From positions 11,137,522 to 11,201,521 of the forward strand of contig JABAKD010000004.1 in the NCBI GenBank assembly GCA_012845835.1: a stretch of 64,000 bases of DNA, read 5' to 3'. Positions 26,440-39,654 of the stretch are shown one piece after another (positions within the stretch are counted from its first letter, which is position 1; every line of letters starts with the position of its first letter). The position numbers and the translations under genes were made by a program. Below the pieces are notes generated by a model. That model ran no database searches. It saw nothing but the letters and a program-made list of their open reading frames with translations, and was not told the origin of the DNA. Origin of the DNA: Undaria pinnatifida. Its lineage: Eukaryota; Sar; Phaeophyceae; Laminariales; Alariaceae.

Positions 26440-29400
26440 ATTCTTGCATCCTGGCAATTCCTAAGCGGCGAGGAGAGCTCGCCGTGGGAAACCGTCCGCG
26501 AGATGGCGACCCATGTGGTCACCGGCACGATTTGTGGCAGGCTTCCCTTCGCCACCCCCTTTCTCGCCATTGGTACTCCATCCTTTCCCCACGACGCTCG
26601 CTTCCCTATGAGGGATGAAGTTGCTACTCTCTACCTCGAGGTGTACCCACAGCTTTCTCCTCCTTGAACATGGCAAGTTTGTGGCTCCAACATTCGACTT
26701 ACCATGTCCCGGACACGCGTAAAGTGTTCAAGCTTGCGCCCCTCGGAGGTAAAACCAACTGAGCCTTCACAACTAACACTGCCTCCTCGCCAAGGATACC
26801 CGAGCTCGCGGGTATGCGGGGGTTAAATCCACTAGGATGGACTTCTCACGATACTCCCGGTTTTCGGCGTCTCGAAGACCTTCTCTCCTGATAACGATAT
26901 CCATCCTTAAGCTCCGGTCTGTCAACGAAGGCTCCCCGCTGTCCACTCGATGAGGGGATATTAACTCGCTTTGCTGTGCCGGAGATCACGCTGAAAAGCT
27001 AGTGCTGGTTGGTGTGTGCTCCTGTCCTGGGAACAAATGCGTGCGTGCCTGCATGCGTGCGTGCGCTCGTCCACGTTGACGGTATCGCAGCAGGGACAAC
27101 CCGTCGCTATTTGTTCGTCAATTTCGGCGACACAGGTCCACCCTGCGGTGGAGGCGAACCTCGTTTTTGCCGAAGATCGTCACTCGAGGAGCTCCATCTA
27201 TCTCATACAAAATCTAGACTTCGATAACACGGTGACACACCTGACAAGAAGTCGATGTACGATCCCATTTGGTAGGTATACAAGAGGGTGATTAAGCGAC
27301 TAAGGACTGCAAACGAGATTCCAAATAATATTGGGTACCCGGTAGTTCCTCCAACTAAAAAGCTCGCCACACAGAAACCCTTAGGCCCAAAACACGCCGC
27401 ACCTAACGCGGCACGCATCTCAACTCCTTCTAACGCCAACGAACTCCCCTGTGTGAATGACGCGGAGCGAAGCCATTGACCGCGCCCGAAGACATGCGGT
27501 GGCGTCTAACCTTTGCAGACGCCTGTTCCGAGCCTTGGCGAAGACCATGGTTTCCTTCCCCTGCCGCGCGTCATCCGGACCCGGCGTGTGTGCCGGCTTC
27601 GGTAGTTGGCCAAGATAAGCTGTGTGTGCAGAATGGCGGCCTCGATTGATCGGCTTACCTAACTTCTGTTGAGTTTTCTGCAAGTCCATGGTGATCGTGT
27701 CCTGCGTGGCCAGCATGTCGGTCTCTTTGGGCCTTAGGGCTTGTTCGCCCTCTGTGCCGAGACCACATTCCGGCCGACTCCGGCATGAGGTCTGTTATTG
27801 CTTCCTTCGTGGTCCCCCATGCGCCTTGAATCTCCCGCAGGCCCCGTGATATTCAGATAGCCCCCTGCTCATCCGGTCTCCCAATGAGCCAGAAATGTCG
27901 GCCAGAACCCGTGGTAGGGTACCAACCCTGCTCCCAATAGCGGCAGGCATATCCTCGCTGCCGCCGTCGGAAGACCTAACCTTCCCACCCCTGTAGAAAT
28001 GCGTGCTTGGGTTTGCTAGTGAGGTGGCATGGTCTGCGGATCATCTGGGCACCCCTCCTGGAAGAACGACTATGCCTCCGCCGCTCCCGGTGATGCGAGG
28101 ATTTTCTCGTACGCCCACTGTGCCCCATAGACAACCTCGTGCCAAGAACCCAATCTAGAGGTAACTTGTTCTCTGCACGGCGGATTATACAGCGATAAGG
28201 GCCGTCGCTTGCTCGTCTCGCATACCAGCGCGACTGTGTGCAAAAGGCGGTTTATGCTTCCCTCCCTTAGTATCCCCCTTTTCTCGCTCCTGTACTTGTT
28301 CCAATGTGCCGATTGGAGCTATGACCTCCACCGTCGCCCATCTTTCTTCAGCGGTGGGGACGTCGACGCTTCCTAGAAGCGAAATTTTCTCCGCGTCGTC
28401 GGGGACTGCCCTTTCGGTAGTAGCACCACGGTCTTAGGGGGACTGACCACGGTACCGATGCCGTCTAGCTCGCGCCGAAGGAAACCAAGGACCCGAACCT
28501 GACCAGGACCCGCACAAGGCCGAGAGAAATGGCATCCATGCAATCGAAGGGTTCCGCTCCCGCCCGTGATCTCTTCTCTGGGGCGCTTTAGCCACAACGA
28601 CAGACAGAACGCTTCCGGTCCTATAGACACCCCTGCTCAGCCCCATAGCCACAGGTTATTGTTCTGGTCTCCTCGGAGTTCAACCGAAAAAACGAAAGCG
28701 CTTGTCTCCTACCATAGCACGTGGCCACTATCGGTGTGAGCGCTGACCAGAAGGTGGCCATCTCCGCAGGCGCCGCCGTTTTGTTGGTCGTGTCAAGGGC
28801 GCTGGGGCAGTGTGGGGTAACGAGTTACGTGTCTGTCTCGTGTTACATTGATGCCCTCATTTCCACATGACCCACTCCTCCCGGCACCGCGACCACGAAA
28901 TGCCGCAGCCTTGGAGTTACCTCGTCTTACGGCGGCCGCCACTTCCGCGTAGCCCCTCAGGTGACGGGTCATTTTCAAGTAAAGATCACGCACACCGGCT
29001 CACACCGGTCGATACTTGCCGCTAACATGGTAACGCTTGACTGCAAGAAGAGTTTCGAGAACGCATCCCGCTCGCCGACTATTCCCCTCAGGAAGGCTGC
29101 CGTGCCCCCGTCGAAGTTCTCCCGCCCAGTATTGGCGTGAATGATGAACTGCAGGCGCGCGAGTCGCTGACCGTGGTTTCCAGGTCCCGATAGGGCGCTG
29201 TGGGAGCTGGTGTTGGGGAATGCATCGTCCGGGTGCCACCGGAGAACACTTCCGCCTTTGTCTTAGTCGCGCTCGCCAGCCCTGCAGCCGTCGCGGCCGC
29301 GGAGACAGCGGTGTTGGCTTCGGATTTGAACTTGGGCACCGGCATGGTCCACGTCTCTCAGTTGCGTGCTGACTGAGATTCTCCCATAATGGTACGTGCC

Positions 29401-30560
29401 ACGACTTGCACTCCTCTCGTTTGGCGACACGCCGACGACGCCCGTACGAGCTTTGCTCCTCCAAATCTTCTTGGGCGGCATCCCCTTTACTCACATCCCC
29501 CGTCCAACGAACGCCGTTAACCATCGGAAGGAGAAGACTGTCACCGCTTACCACTAGCGATTTTTCTTGTCGCCTCTTGATACGATTGTCCGCTAAGTGA
29601 AACAGGGTCGGCATCATGTGCCACAGCTTAACCTCCCGCAGGGGCGAGCTCGGCGTCGTCCTGACCCGGTTCGGTCGGTGCTCTCCCATGGTGTGGTTGA
29701 TGATGCCGAGAACGTGAACGCTCAGGGACGTGTCCGCACCGGCTGTACTTTCCCCCGCTCGCGGACCTTTGTCTCAATGGGAACCAACCCTAAACCCAGA
29801 CTGTTTTGGTTTCGTTCCTACCGACGTCCCCCGATGGGTACATCCGTGTCGTGCGCAGTTCCCGCTTCCATCCTCGCGACTCGATTGCGAAGACCCAGAT
29901 CCGTTGGCACTACTGCCTTCAGTGCGTCCCGTCTCTGGTGGTGGGTTTAACAGTTGGCTGCTGGTCCGCGGTGTTGTGTCGGTACCGCGCGTCTCGCGAC
30001 GGTTTCCACAACACATCAAACGTCCAGCGCGTGGCGCCCTTGCTCACATGGGAAACGTACAGCACGGTGCCGAGCTCTACACGCGAGGCTCCGAGCGACA
30101 CGTCTCGGTGTTTCGTAGGGCACTATAGTGTTACGAACCACCAGGGAAAAACAAGCGAATATGGCCCCTGCAGCCCGAGATGCTGCATCCGCGGTGAGCT
30201 TCTCCACATTTTTTCCAGGACGATGGATATCGTCATCTGGAGCTGCTGCGAAAAGCGGCCAGTTGCTCTCCACCATATGTACAAGGGTCGTTGCCATTTG
30301 GAGCTGCTGATGCTGCGATCAGCGGCGACAATAACTTCTTTTCGACATCTAGTTGCCAAGATAACTGCCATCCGGAGCTTCTTCCTGCTGTGAAGGACAC
30401 CAACGACCCTCCACAGAGATGCCAAGATCATCGTCACCCGGAGCTGCTGCACATTTCGAGCTGGCCCCTAAAAAGAAAGTTCGGGCGCGGCCGCGCCGTG
30501 CCTCCCAAGGTTGACGGAAACCCTAACACCGTCAGAAAAGGCTCGGTCAAGGGGTGACTC
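26440..30560 (-). pseudogene. Decayed non-LTR retrotransposon (reverse transcriptase) on minus strand
   Basis: Best-supported part: 28,373-29,689. At 29,440-29,689 the frame reads REVKLWHMMPTLFHLADNRI followed by KRRQ, the conserved block ahead of the reverse transcriptase in many algal and oomycete LINE-like elements. At 28,373-28,800, in shifting frames, it reads TPIVATCYGRRQ, GPEAFCLSL, CMDAISLGL (where Y/F-x-D-D is expected) and FLRRELDGIGTVVSPPKTVV. The catalytic motif has lost an Asp and frames are broken, so it is inactive. At 27,420-27,716 a downstream stretch (DLQKTQQKLGKPINRGRHSA) fits the post-RT region. Limits toward 26.4 and 30.6 kb are uncertain. Confidence 0.75.
30195..30470. 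repeat. Diverged tandem repeat with ATCTGGAGCTGCTG core
   Basis: Four or so units of about 65-70 bases share GCCAAGAT.ATCGTCATC.GGAGCTGCTG near 30,230, 30,293, 30,365 and 30,430. Confidence 0.7.
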
Positions 30561-31270
30561 TGTGCAGAGGCACACAGCGCACAGGTGAACCACTCACGGC
30601 GATGACCAGTGCTACGTGCAGAGAACCCGTTGCTCACAGACACGTAGCGCGCGCACGGCAACCGTGGCTAAAGCCCAAGCCCGCCCCGATGACACAGACG
30701 ATAAACTGGGTGTTTGTTTCCGACGATAAAAAGAGCTTCGCGTTTCAGCTCGTGACAATACGGCAGGGATAGCCAGAACATCATTTTCACGAGGGTTTGC
30801 CTCAATGGGTCGCCGGAAAAACTATTCGCAGAAGCTGTGGTCATCAGGCGACATCTTTGGTCTATCCCTCCGTTTCATATTTTGGACGGATAAGGATCTT
30901 GCGCACCAGGTAGGATATCGCGGAATGCTGGTGCTGCTTTACTTTATCGCGTGCAGCGGTCGACCTGTTCCATCACAAAGCATCTGGAGTTGTAATATTG
31001 TAAGCATGCCTCCATTTCAGTCACCGGGGTATCACCTAGCTCGGGTACTTCAGTGATACCGGCCCTGACTTGCGTGGTAATAAAGGCCTTTAGACCATAA
31101 ATACCGGTAAATTGTTTGCCAGCCACATTTTGTTTAACACCGGTACAGCTCTGATCGTTGGGACTGCCGGAGATTTCGGAGTCGCTGCAGCAGCAACGTG
31201 GGGTCGCCGGAACGTCTTTCGGGATGGGGCCACATAATATGTTTTGGGGTTGCCGGGGAAGGATTCCATC
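30561..31270. other. No recognised feature
   Basis: No coding frame resembles a known family and no repeat was recognised between the LINE relic and the CAT array. Confidence 0.4.
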
Positions 31271-31279
31271 TGGAATCAG

Positions 31280-31281
31280 TG

Positions 31282-31352
<71 letters not shown>

Positions 31353-31358
31353 CCATCG

Positions 31359-31408
<50 letters not shown>

Positions 31409-31409
31409 G

Positions 31410-31460
<51 letters not shown>

Positions 31461-31545
31461 CCATCACCATCACCATCACCATCACCATCATCATCATCAT
31501 CATCATCATCATCACCATCATCATCATCGTCATCATCATTTTCAA
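31280..31545. repeat. (CAT)n microsatellite, about 265 bases
   Basis: A long ATC/CAT array with interspersed CAC and CGT units. The poly-His, poly-Ser and poly-Ile frames through it are artefacts. Confidence 0.98.
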
Positions 31546-31798
31546 TCGTTTAGGGCAGCTGAAACACCACTTCTGAGATGGGTGTGGGCATCATCATAGC
31601 TGAGGACTGCACCGGAACTTCACCCGAACTTCGCTATTGGGATAGATGATAATAGTAACAGGGCTCAGCCGTGGCATCGCTTCAAGGTCGCTAGAGATGA
31701 TAATCGTTTGGAATTGTGTCAGACATCGTTTCTGGGAATCACTACACACGATTTTCGTTTGGGGCTGTGCCGGAAAATGGAGTCTGGGGTGACTTAAG

Positions 31799-32052
31799 AG
31801 GCGTTCTACGATAGGGGCGCACCACCTTTTTTTCTGAGGTTCCTCAATATGAAAGCTTAAGACCTCCCCCAAAAACTGATTTGGAAAAAAAATAAAATTG
31901 CTTCCGGATGAAAAAGCCCATGGCCTAGATACACGACGCGAACCATGCAATAATAATGACTTCATTCCGACAATTTTGGTTAAGGAGCGCCGTCATTCAA
32001 AAACCATTCTTGTCTTGCCAAAAAATGGTGTACCTCTATCGTAGCATGCGTC
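31799..32052. mobile_element. Miniature inverted-repeat element (family M), copy 1
   Basis: Ends resemble ACGCGTGCTACGATAGAGGT and its inverse (left GCGTTCTACGATAGGGG, right CCTCTATCGTAGCATGCG). The interior shares AAAACTGATTTGGA, CCGGATGAAAAA, CCATGGCCTAG and GGTTAAGGAGCGCCGTC with the other copies. About 250 bases, non-coding. Confidence 0.85.
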
Positions 32053-33500
32053 TGAACTCGTCATCGTATGAGTCTGGCTGGCATGTACGTGTGGCACGTT
32101 TTATTGCAGTAGGCCTGCTCGTCCATGCTTTGGCCCTGATACAGAACCATGACAGTACGATTGTACTCTACTAGGTTGTGCGTTGTAATTGTTGCGTTAG
32201 CTGTAGAATGGTTGACCAGCGGCCGAAAGCGACGCAGGAGCGGTTGGAGGATGTTTGTTCGACGCCGCAACGTGGAAATGCAACTTTGTTGAGACATAGC
32301 AACGGGTGCCACACGTAGAACATGCAGGGAGACGTAAAGTACAGATACAGGTACCCACACCAAGTTATGCGAGTTGGAACAAGTTACGGTTGACACTTGC
32401 AGCAAGAGTACCTTAACACCATCTATTGAGAGTTTTCCACTTTGACAGTTGAATCCAGAAAGTTTGACTGTGTTACCTCCATCGAGGGGTAGTGGTAAGG
32501 ATGACTACCGTTTTGCGCAGCAGTAGCCCGTAGCCAACCAAGTAGTTGATCAGTAACATCACCGCCAGTAAGCCATGGCAGTACAAGGTAATTCGTTCGG
32601 CGGTACAATCAGTTCGGTATTTCGAACGCCAAGTAAAAGATGTGCGGCACAACCATCGTGTCACTTCGTGGATGAGTGTTGTAGAAATCTTGGGAATCCC
32701 CGAAAACGATACGGACGAGCGAGGGCAACGAGCGTTCAGATTTTCGATATAATCACACATAGGGTCTCCGTGTTTTGTTTTGTTGTGGGCTGTGACAAGC
32801 TTGGTCTACACTCCTTCACCCCTCTTTTCGCTCCATCTCGTCGGTTTGAACACCACTTTCTTCGCCGATTTTCCGGAGCTGAAGCTAGTGCAACAAGTTT
32901 GGTTGACCGCGACTCACAGTGCTTGCCTTCTGCGTGCTATCTGGCATAACCCAGCAGACGCCCCACACGCGCCATGTGGAGACCACGCCAACACAATGGA
33001 AAACATAACGCATGCATGCTGCATACATACATCCTTACTGGATTGGGTTTCTGATAGACTCTCGATGGAAAACAAGCGGGGAATCGTTTACCCCTGATAT
33101 ACACAAGCCCTTACGAATAGAGACGTCGCAGCCAGGATAGAAGAACGTAGTTGGAACCCACCGCCGCGGGAGTTTCGCGATAAGGCGTAATCCGTCCCGA
33201 CATCACCCATCGTGTAGACACGCATACGGGGGTAGACACTTGTTCGTGGAGGCGGACCGGGTCGAACCGGATCGTGATGGATTCCCAGCTTCCGCTGCCC
33301 TGAAGGCGCACTAAACGTGCCGAGGCTATGCCCGACTGGGAAAATTGCCCTTCTCCGAGTGAATCCACAATTCGCCACCTTCGCGGTGGAGAGGCTTGGG
33401 TGTGGGCAAAGGGCCTCTTCTTAAGAAATATTTCCGGTTACCGTCCTGGTCTTGCCACCTTGCAGCGCGTGTCTTGCTTCGATCTCCTACCGTGGAGTCA
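32053..33500. other. No recognised feature
   Basis: Several open frames of 60-125 codons occur (for example 32,061-32,405 minus and 32,575-32,949 plus), but none has a recognisable domain and they overlap on both strands. Confidence 0.4.
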
Positions 33501-33514
33501 CCGGGACCCGGGGA

Positions 33515-33735
33515 AGCCCAGGAGGGGGGGGGGGGGGCGGAGGGGATGGGGGGAGTGGGGATGGGTGGAGGGGGGGGGCGGGGGGGGGATGGGAGCGGGC
33601 AGTGGAGGTGAGGGGGGGTCGGGGGAGAGGGGATATGTGGGAACGGGGGGGGTGGAATCGCGGGGGAGGGGGTGGGAGGTGTACTCATTGTCATGCATGG
33701 TAGGGGGGGGTAGGGATGACAGACCCCCCCCCTTG
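33515..33735. repeat. G-rich low-complexity tract
   Basis: Long runs of G interrupted by single A or T (GGGGGTGGGG types), followed by CCCCCCC at about 33,723. Glycine-rich and proline-rich frames here are compositional. Confidence 0.9.
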
Positions 33736-33999
33736 GCGTGGGGATATATTCTGAAGGCGATTGAGTTGTAAGTGGCAAAAAACAAATGGTAGTGCAATGG
33801 GAAAAAAAGGTTAAGCAAGGGTTGTAGGTGGAGTAGACCGGTATTCAGTTGGAAGTAGCGACAAAACGTCTAGTGGTCGGTGTCCGAAGGCGGATTCTCA
33901 AATGATTGATGAATACCGTTGATAGAGACATAACAGGCGCCTGGTATTTTTTCGCTGGTCGGCTGTATCATCGCACCGCGTCTGTTGTTCCAACATATC

Positions 34000-34200
34000 A
34001 CGCCGAAGCTTGCCGAAACACCGAAACATGCGCGGTCAAAATGCTTCGTTCTATGGGCCATGTCGGCGAGATTTTCGTTTTTTCTTGCCGTCATAGCGGT
34101 CAGAAATATATATTTTCTTAAATCACGCCAAACCTACCGAAACACCAAAACATGCACGACCGAAATGTTCCATACTATCAGGTGTGGGCTGTGACGGTAT
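34000..34200. repeat. Two-copy repeat of about 120 bases
   Basis: ACGCCGAAGCTTGCCGAAACACCGAAACATGC at about 34,001 recurs as ACGCCAAACCTACCGAAACACCAAAACATGC at about 34,124, each followed by a GGTCAAAATG or GACCGAAATG word. Confidence 0.75.
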
Positions 34201-35984
34201 CGTTATCGATTCTTCTTTCGGCCGCAGCGGTAAAATAAAAGCTTTTTCCCAATGGCGAGAAAAATGATTTTTGTTACCGTTATAGGCGCCAGAGAAGTGT
34301 TTTTTTCTCACCGTCACTGTGGTAAGTTGGTTTTTTCTTCCGTCATAGCCCGTACCAAGAAGCACAAGGTTCAGATCACTGGTGGTGGACACGTCAGAAC
34401 GTTAGCGCGTCAGTAATAAAACCGGGCCCGGGAGGAGTGTGGACTTGATTTAGACGCAGGACAATACCTTCGGTATTAAATTAGCCAGCCTCATCGTCAT
34501 CACCAGCATCATTGCGTCTTTTGTTCGCTCGCTCGGAAAGTATTCTACCCTTCAAGCACCGGTACAGGCGATACATAGGATGTTATCTGTAGGTAAATCT
34601 CTTGCCAAGACAGATTTTCCACGAAAAACATCGATACCAGGTGAAAGTAGTATATGCGTAGCATGCAATTTGTAACCATTAATTAATACCAAGGATGCGC
34701 AAAAGAAGCAATCTTGACCCTACGTGCATGTATTGTTATTGCGCGCATTTGGGGGGAGGGTAGCTACAACCAGGCAACCATCCCCTCCCCGAAAATGCCT
34801 TAATACTAAATGCTATATAACAGGTATACTTGGTAATGTTTTCCTATGCTTGTTCCTATACTACACATCCTATATATATCTGGCATAAACTTTCCTGCGC
34901 TAAATCCTACTTGAGATTTCCTATACAAATTCCCATACTATATCCTGTCTTATTTCCCCGTTACTAATCGCTAGATTAAATAGCATTATTACGAGAAATA
35001 GCAGGGGCGCCTACATACAGGTGGTTTGAAACCGTCAAGACGAGCGGCACTTCCCCCTACCCCCTCGCCGACCCGCCCACGTCGGGACACGAGCACACAG
35101 TAGGAGCTTTACGGAGGGTTCATCAGCAGGTACAGCCGCGTGGCTAGATGCACCACTACGGGAGAGGCACGGCTGTATCCCGAACACGTAGCGGTTCGGC
35201 CTGGATACGGCATGGCCCACGCTATGCGTTGAATGCGAGAACAAGGTGAAGAGGAGGAGTGGATCGTTCCATGTATAATAATAGCGCAATGGCGTGGTGC
35301 TTGCTCTGCACAATCACCGTGCCAGCACTCTGTCGAGCATACACCCTCTGTTCAGCACATAAAGTCATGTCGTGAGTGTATAAATTGTGTTGTATTGTAT
35401 AGTCCCTGCTTCAAGAGTAGGACACTCAACAACAAACAGGGATCGCTTACAGCATTGTTTTTAAAATTGGCCTTGACTTGCATCTGATCTTTGGGTGGAA
35501 TATGATAATAGAACAAAACGATGATGCAACTTCACACACGAGTCTCGGCAACTAACTCTGGCGACAAGTTGACATTCCACTAATCAACGGCAACAACCCG
35601 CTTCTTCAACCGCTTGTCCACGAACGGGTTCTCTCGCTGGTATGAATATCGCGCTACTAGTATCTTCTGTTGCGTCGAGCAGGATTCGCACGCGAGTCAC
35701 ATACATACATGGAGATCGTTCAAACGGCACAATATTACACTGTACCTATGGTGTAACCACTGTTTGTTGGGTACAACCGATTCACGAGAGCTTCGGCAAG
35801 GCTCGGGCAAGTGAAGATTCAAAACTTGACAAAGACTGCCCACCAAAAAGTTTTTTTTTGGTCAAAACATATTTGAAGGCTTTTCAACGAATGCAATTTG
35901 TCATAGGGGCCGCATTATGTTCTGTTCCGGGGAGGGGGCGTGTTTTCTTTTGTCCGCCCTCGTTAATATATTATGTTAACACAA
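34201..35984. other. No recognised gene; AT-rich intergenic sequence
   Basis: No family-like frame or repeat was identified. Around 34,800-35,000 the sequence contains repeated CCTATACTA-like words (TCCTATGCTTG, TCCTATACTACA, TCCTATATATA). Confidence 0.4.
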
Positions 35985-36178
35985 AGCTAGCGTTGGGCTG
36001 CGAAAGCAACTGAGTTAAATCGACACACGACGCGTATGAAAATACGTGGAAGTGTGGTGAGCTAAAGCTTTATGTTTCCCCATCCGCCGGAGGATGAAAA
36101 AAAAACAAGAAAATAAACTAAACGGGTAGTACCTGTTGATCATGCCTCCGGCTGAAAATTGACACATACATCACAGGT

Positions 36179-36187
<9 letters not shown>

Positions 36188-36219
<32 letters not shown>
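36188..36219. repeat. (TA)n microsatellite
   Basis: An uninterrupted alternating AT run of about 30 bases. Confidence 0.97.
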
Positions 36220-36220
<1 letters not shown>

Positions 36221-37139
36221 TGCGGGGCGCGGGGGGGGGGTGCGAAGCGAATTAACGATGTTTTCCATCCCAAGGGAAACGGAATGTAGCATGTATATAG
36301 ACTGTAGTATGTGCAACTTGTCATTATCATGGGCGTTTCTTTGTGTGGTTCATTTCTTCGTATTGCGCTGTTTGTTGTGTATGGCTGTTGTTGTAGCATG
36401 TGTGCGGGTACACTTTTTTTTTTTTGCTTCATCCCATCTATCATCTTTGCGCTTTTTATTTCTTCCTTTTCTTCTTCCCTGGATGTAAGTCAGATCCGCG
36501 GCCACTAAGCAGGATCTTCTCCCCCCTCCCCACCATACGGTGCCCACCGTAGACACACTAACCTGGCAGATTTTGTTGTGGTGCACACTATTATCGCACG
36601 GCAAGCTTGATCCCATTATTGAAAAACAACACTGTTATATATTGTACATACTATTCACACACGACGCGCTCATATTAAACGCAGTAGGGTGTAGTCAGTA
36701 CGTACTACGCAGTAGATACATCCAGCGCCATGTCACGATAATAACATATACGCACCGACAAAAGCATTCACGAGTCTCACTGGTTGGTGGTGATGACTGG
36801 TGGTGATGACTGGTGGTGATGCTGCCACGTTGTAAGACGATGGTTCTCTGGTTGGTTGTATGTTTGGTGTTTTTGGTGTTTTTGTTGCTCTCTGGCAGCA
36901 TTTATTTTGTTTTTTCGTCATTTCTTACCCGTTGTTACGTTGTCAACAACAATCATCGGTCGGTGTTGATTTAGTCTAGATGTTATACAACACTCGTTTG
37001 GGCTGGTCGGTTTCAGTTGCCCGACTGCTTGAGCGGTGGTTACGTGACTACGCGTGCGTGCCTTTTGTTCAGTTTTCATAAAAAAATGTTTTTTTTATGA
37101 TATCGCACCTACCTGGTGGTGGTACCTTGCTATATTATA

Positions 37140-37445
37140 AAAAATGAAAATACACTCCAGCTGTGAGATCGAAGATTTTGTCGAAACTCATCTTTGCAAG
37201 CTGTGTGTGATACTCCGATCGCGCGTATTACGGGTTGTGTGTCCTCATTAAGGATATAGGTCGGCGACTCCCCTTGCAACTACAGTGTAGCTATCAGGGT
37301 CAACAGGGTGATGTTAGGCAGTCTGTGCGCAGAAACTATAAAACCCGTTTCTGAGGGGGACAAAATCTGACAGCTAGCTGTGGAAGGAAATGCATCCATT
37401 TATCAAGTGAATACTGTGAGTCGAATGACTGGTGAGGGGAGATAT
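37140..37445. repeat. Family F arm, direct copy 1
   Basis: About 300 bases beginning ATGAAAATACACTCCAGCTG and including GATCGAAGATTTTGTCGAAA, the GGTCGGCGACTCCCCTTGCA segment and TATAAAACCCGTTT. It is nearly identical to 43,388-43,685 and 45,521-45,820, and is inverted at 46,975-47,275. A further partial start (AAAATACACTCCAGCCAGGG) follows at about 37,488. Confidence 0.95.
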
Positions 37446-38340
37446 ACCACCCTGCACGACTCACTAATACCTGGTATTTTGAAAATAAAAATACACTCCA
37501 GCCAGGGATTTTAAGATACTGCTGCTGTAACTACGTCCCAAAGGGGGAACTTGAACATGCGCTACAGAATAAAAGTATTAATAGTACCACGCACCACACG
37601 TACGTACGTGCAGATATGACCACAGCTCGCCAAAGCACCACTCACCGATGTTATATCGATATACATACAAGCATATGATATCGTGGTAGTCGAAGTTCCT
37701 CCGTGCGCGCGAGACAGGCACAGGCGCAAACGTTCTTCCGAAAAAAAAACCTACATGGCGTGCCTTTCTATTAATTTTTCATAATACAACGCTATTATTG
37801 TATCGTTGTCGGAAGGCAACATGGAGAACATTATCAGTATGATAGGCATTATAAACCCGTCCGCGTAGAAAAAACACACAACAACATAATATTAGTCTAC
37901 CTCCTCTTGCGAACCCGTCTCCTACTTTGTGTTAACCCCGCTTGGCTTCAACAATAATTAACTGCGACAGGAACACTAGGGAGTAGTTAGTTGAATGTTC
38001 GCTCTTCTTGTCGCAGTTCAGACGGTGTATATTCTAGGGGTGCGTACTACATGAAGCGCACGGAAGCCGATAAAAACACCGAACTCTACTACTTCCATCT
38101 AGCCCCTTTCTACCCCCGCTTTACGCATACTGCTAATAATAGTAGTTGGTGCCGATAACTACTAGTATTATTTTGGTTAGCAGCAGACCGATCTAATACG
38201 TGCCGAATACAACTACTCCCAACCAACAGCCCCCCCAATAAAGAAAGCCTCTTCGCCGCATGGACTGTTCAAAACAGTTGGTGGAAATAACATTAAAATC
38301 AGACTATTATTAATAGTCTATAATAATAGTAGTAGTAGTT
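37446..38340. other. No recognised gene
   Basis: AT-rich interior of the 2.5-kb inverted-repeat element. Short words such as AATAGTAGTAG recur near 38,140 and 38,320; no coding signal. Confidence 0.4.
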
Positions 38341-38344
38341 GTAT

Positions 38345-38375
<31 letters not shown>

Positions 38376-38486
38376 ATCCTCCGGCGGATGGGGAAAAATA
38401 AAGCTTTAGCTCACCACACTTCCGCGTATTTTCATACACGTCGTGTGTCGATTTAACTCAGTTGCTTTCGCAGCCCAACGCTAGCT

Positions 38487-39650
38487 GGCGCACCCTTCGA
38501 GTCCCATTGTAGGTATAGCGTAAGCTGTCCCTATCAGTGGTCCTCGTTACAGATTACTGTTAATTTTTTGCCCTCCGACAACACGCCCGAGACGCCGCTC
38601 CGATATAAATCGAACACCCTTCCATAAAGCAGTAGTAGTAAGTACGAGGTAGTAGTTTTCCTCACGACCCTGCTGCCAACCTTTTCCCCCTTTCCTTTCC
38701 CCGCATCTTCTCGTTTTACCCACCACCACTATTGATACTACTTCCTCTCCCCACATATTTTCGTTTCATTTAGCAAATAAATACCGATATTTGTTTGTAG
38801 TCTACCCCGATCCTCATTACCAATTTAATTCTATATTGTCATGTATTTGTCATCCAACAGTCAATTTGCACGGCAGCAGGGTCAATGAGCTTCAGTCAGC
38901 GCCGATGGCTCACTACCAAACCCACTACCAAACATCCGCTGAAAGTACAACAGCAGCTTTAACGCCGGTTAACGCCGGTCACGGACAATAATAGGCGTTC
39001 GAATAACTATTGTTATTATTACGAGGACGGGATTTTTTGGCACCGGAGAACGCCCCGTGAGTTGTATAGTCTAATACAACAGCATATTCTTCGTGAAAGG
39101 GTGAACCCGTATGTATGGTAACACGATGCGAGTCGATGAGGTAAAACAGGGTTGATGAACGAGTCATGTCGCGATAAAATGGCGGCGCATACCGTAGTGG
39201 GGACGGGGGAGAAGAGCCTGCTCAGTGACTCCGGATCTGAGTTTCGAGTATAAGGAGGAAGTCCGAAGAGGATAAACAAAAAGGAAGTGCGAAGATAATA
39301 GAAGGGATGCTCGAAAAAGAAAACCGAAACTGTACCATATGATATACCAGGTATATATAGAACGACGAGTCGGCACACGTCGAGCGTGGGAAAACCAGTT
39401 CAACGTGAAAAACAATGAACACACGCACATCTACCTCTGCCCGTTTGTTGAATACGAGAACAATGCTAGACGCCGGACGCCGAGTGAGTACCCTACACAC
39501 CCCCTCGTGAAAATGCTGTTAAAGAGTCATTCCACGGGGTGTGGTAAAACAGAGTTTTCTACGGTAGGGGTTTTGCACTTTCTGGGCCCCAAACGTTTCT
39601 GACCCCCTCTGACCGGTTGACTTTCCAAGCGAGGGAGTACCGGGTACTAG
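38487..39650. other. No recognised gene
   Basis: Open frames up to 119 codons exist on the minus strand (39,019-39,378), but they have no recognisable domain. The stretch lies between two mobile-element copies. Confidence 0.4.
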
Positions 39651-39654
39651 ACCA

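Larger units (their letters stand above)
35985..38486. mobile_element. 2.5-kb element with about 120-base terminal inverted repeats
   Basis: The left arm (35,985-36,108) starts AGCTAGCGTTGGGCTGCGAA and runs to CATCCGCCGGAGGATGAAAA. The same sequence appears inverted at 38,376-38,486 with only a few differences, ending CGCAGCCCAACGCTAGCT. Next to the right arm is a T run of about 27. The interior has no transposase-like frame, so the element is non-autonomous or not a transposon. The interior also holds an arm of another repeat family (37,140-37,445). Confidence 0.8.

Noticed and set aside
27203-27439. Hydrophobic minus-strand frame that looked like a membrane protein exon
   Set aside because: It lies inside the LINE relic, overlaps another frame and has no matching splice sites or family.
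31198-31599. Poly-histidine, poly-serine and poly-isoleucine frames
   Set aside because: All come from one CAT microsatellite read in different frames.
33326-33778. Overlapping Gly-rich and Pro-rich frames of about 150 codons
   Set aside because: They lie on opposite strands of a G-rich tract; no conserved motif.
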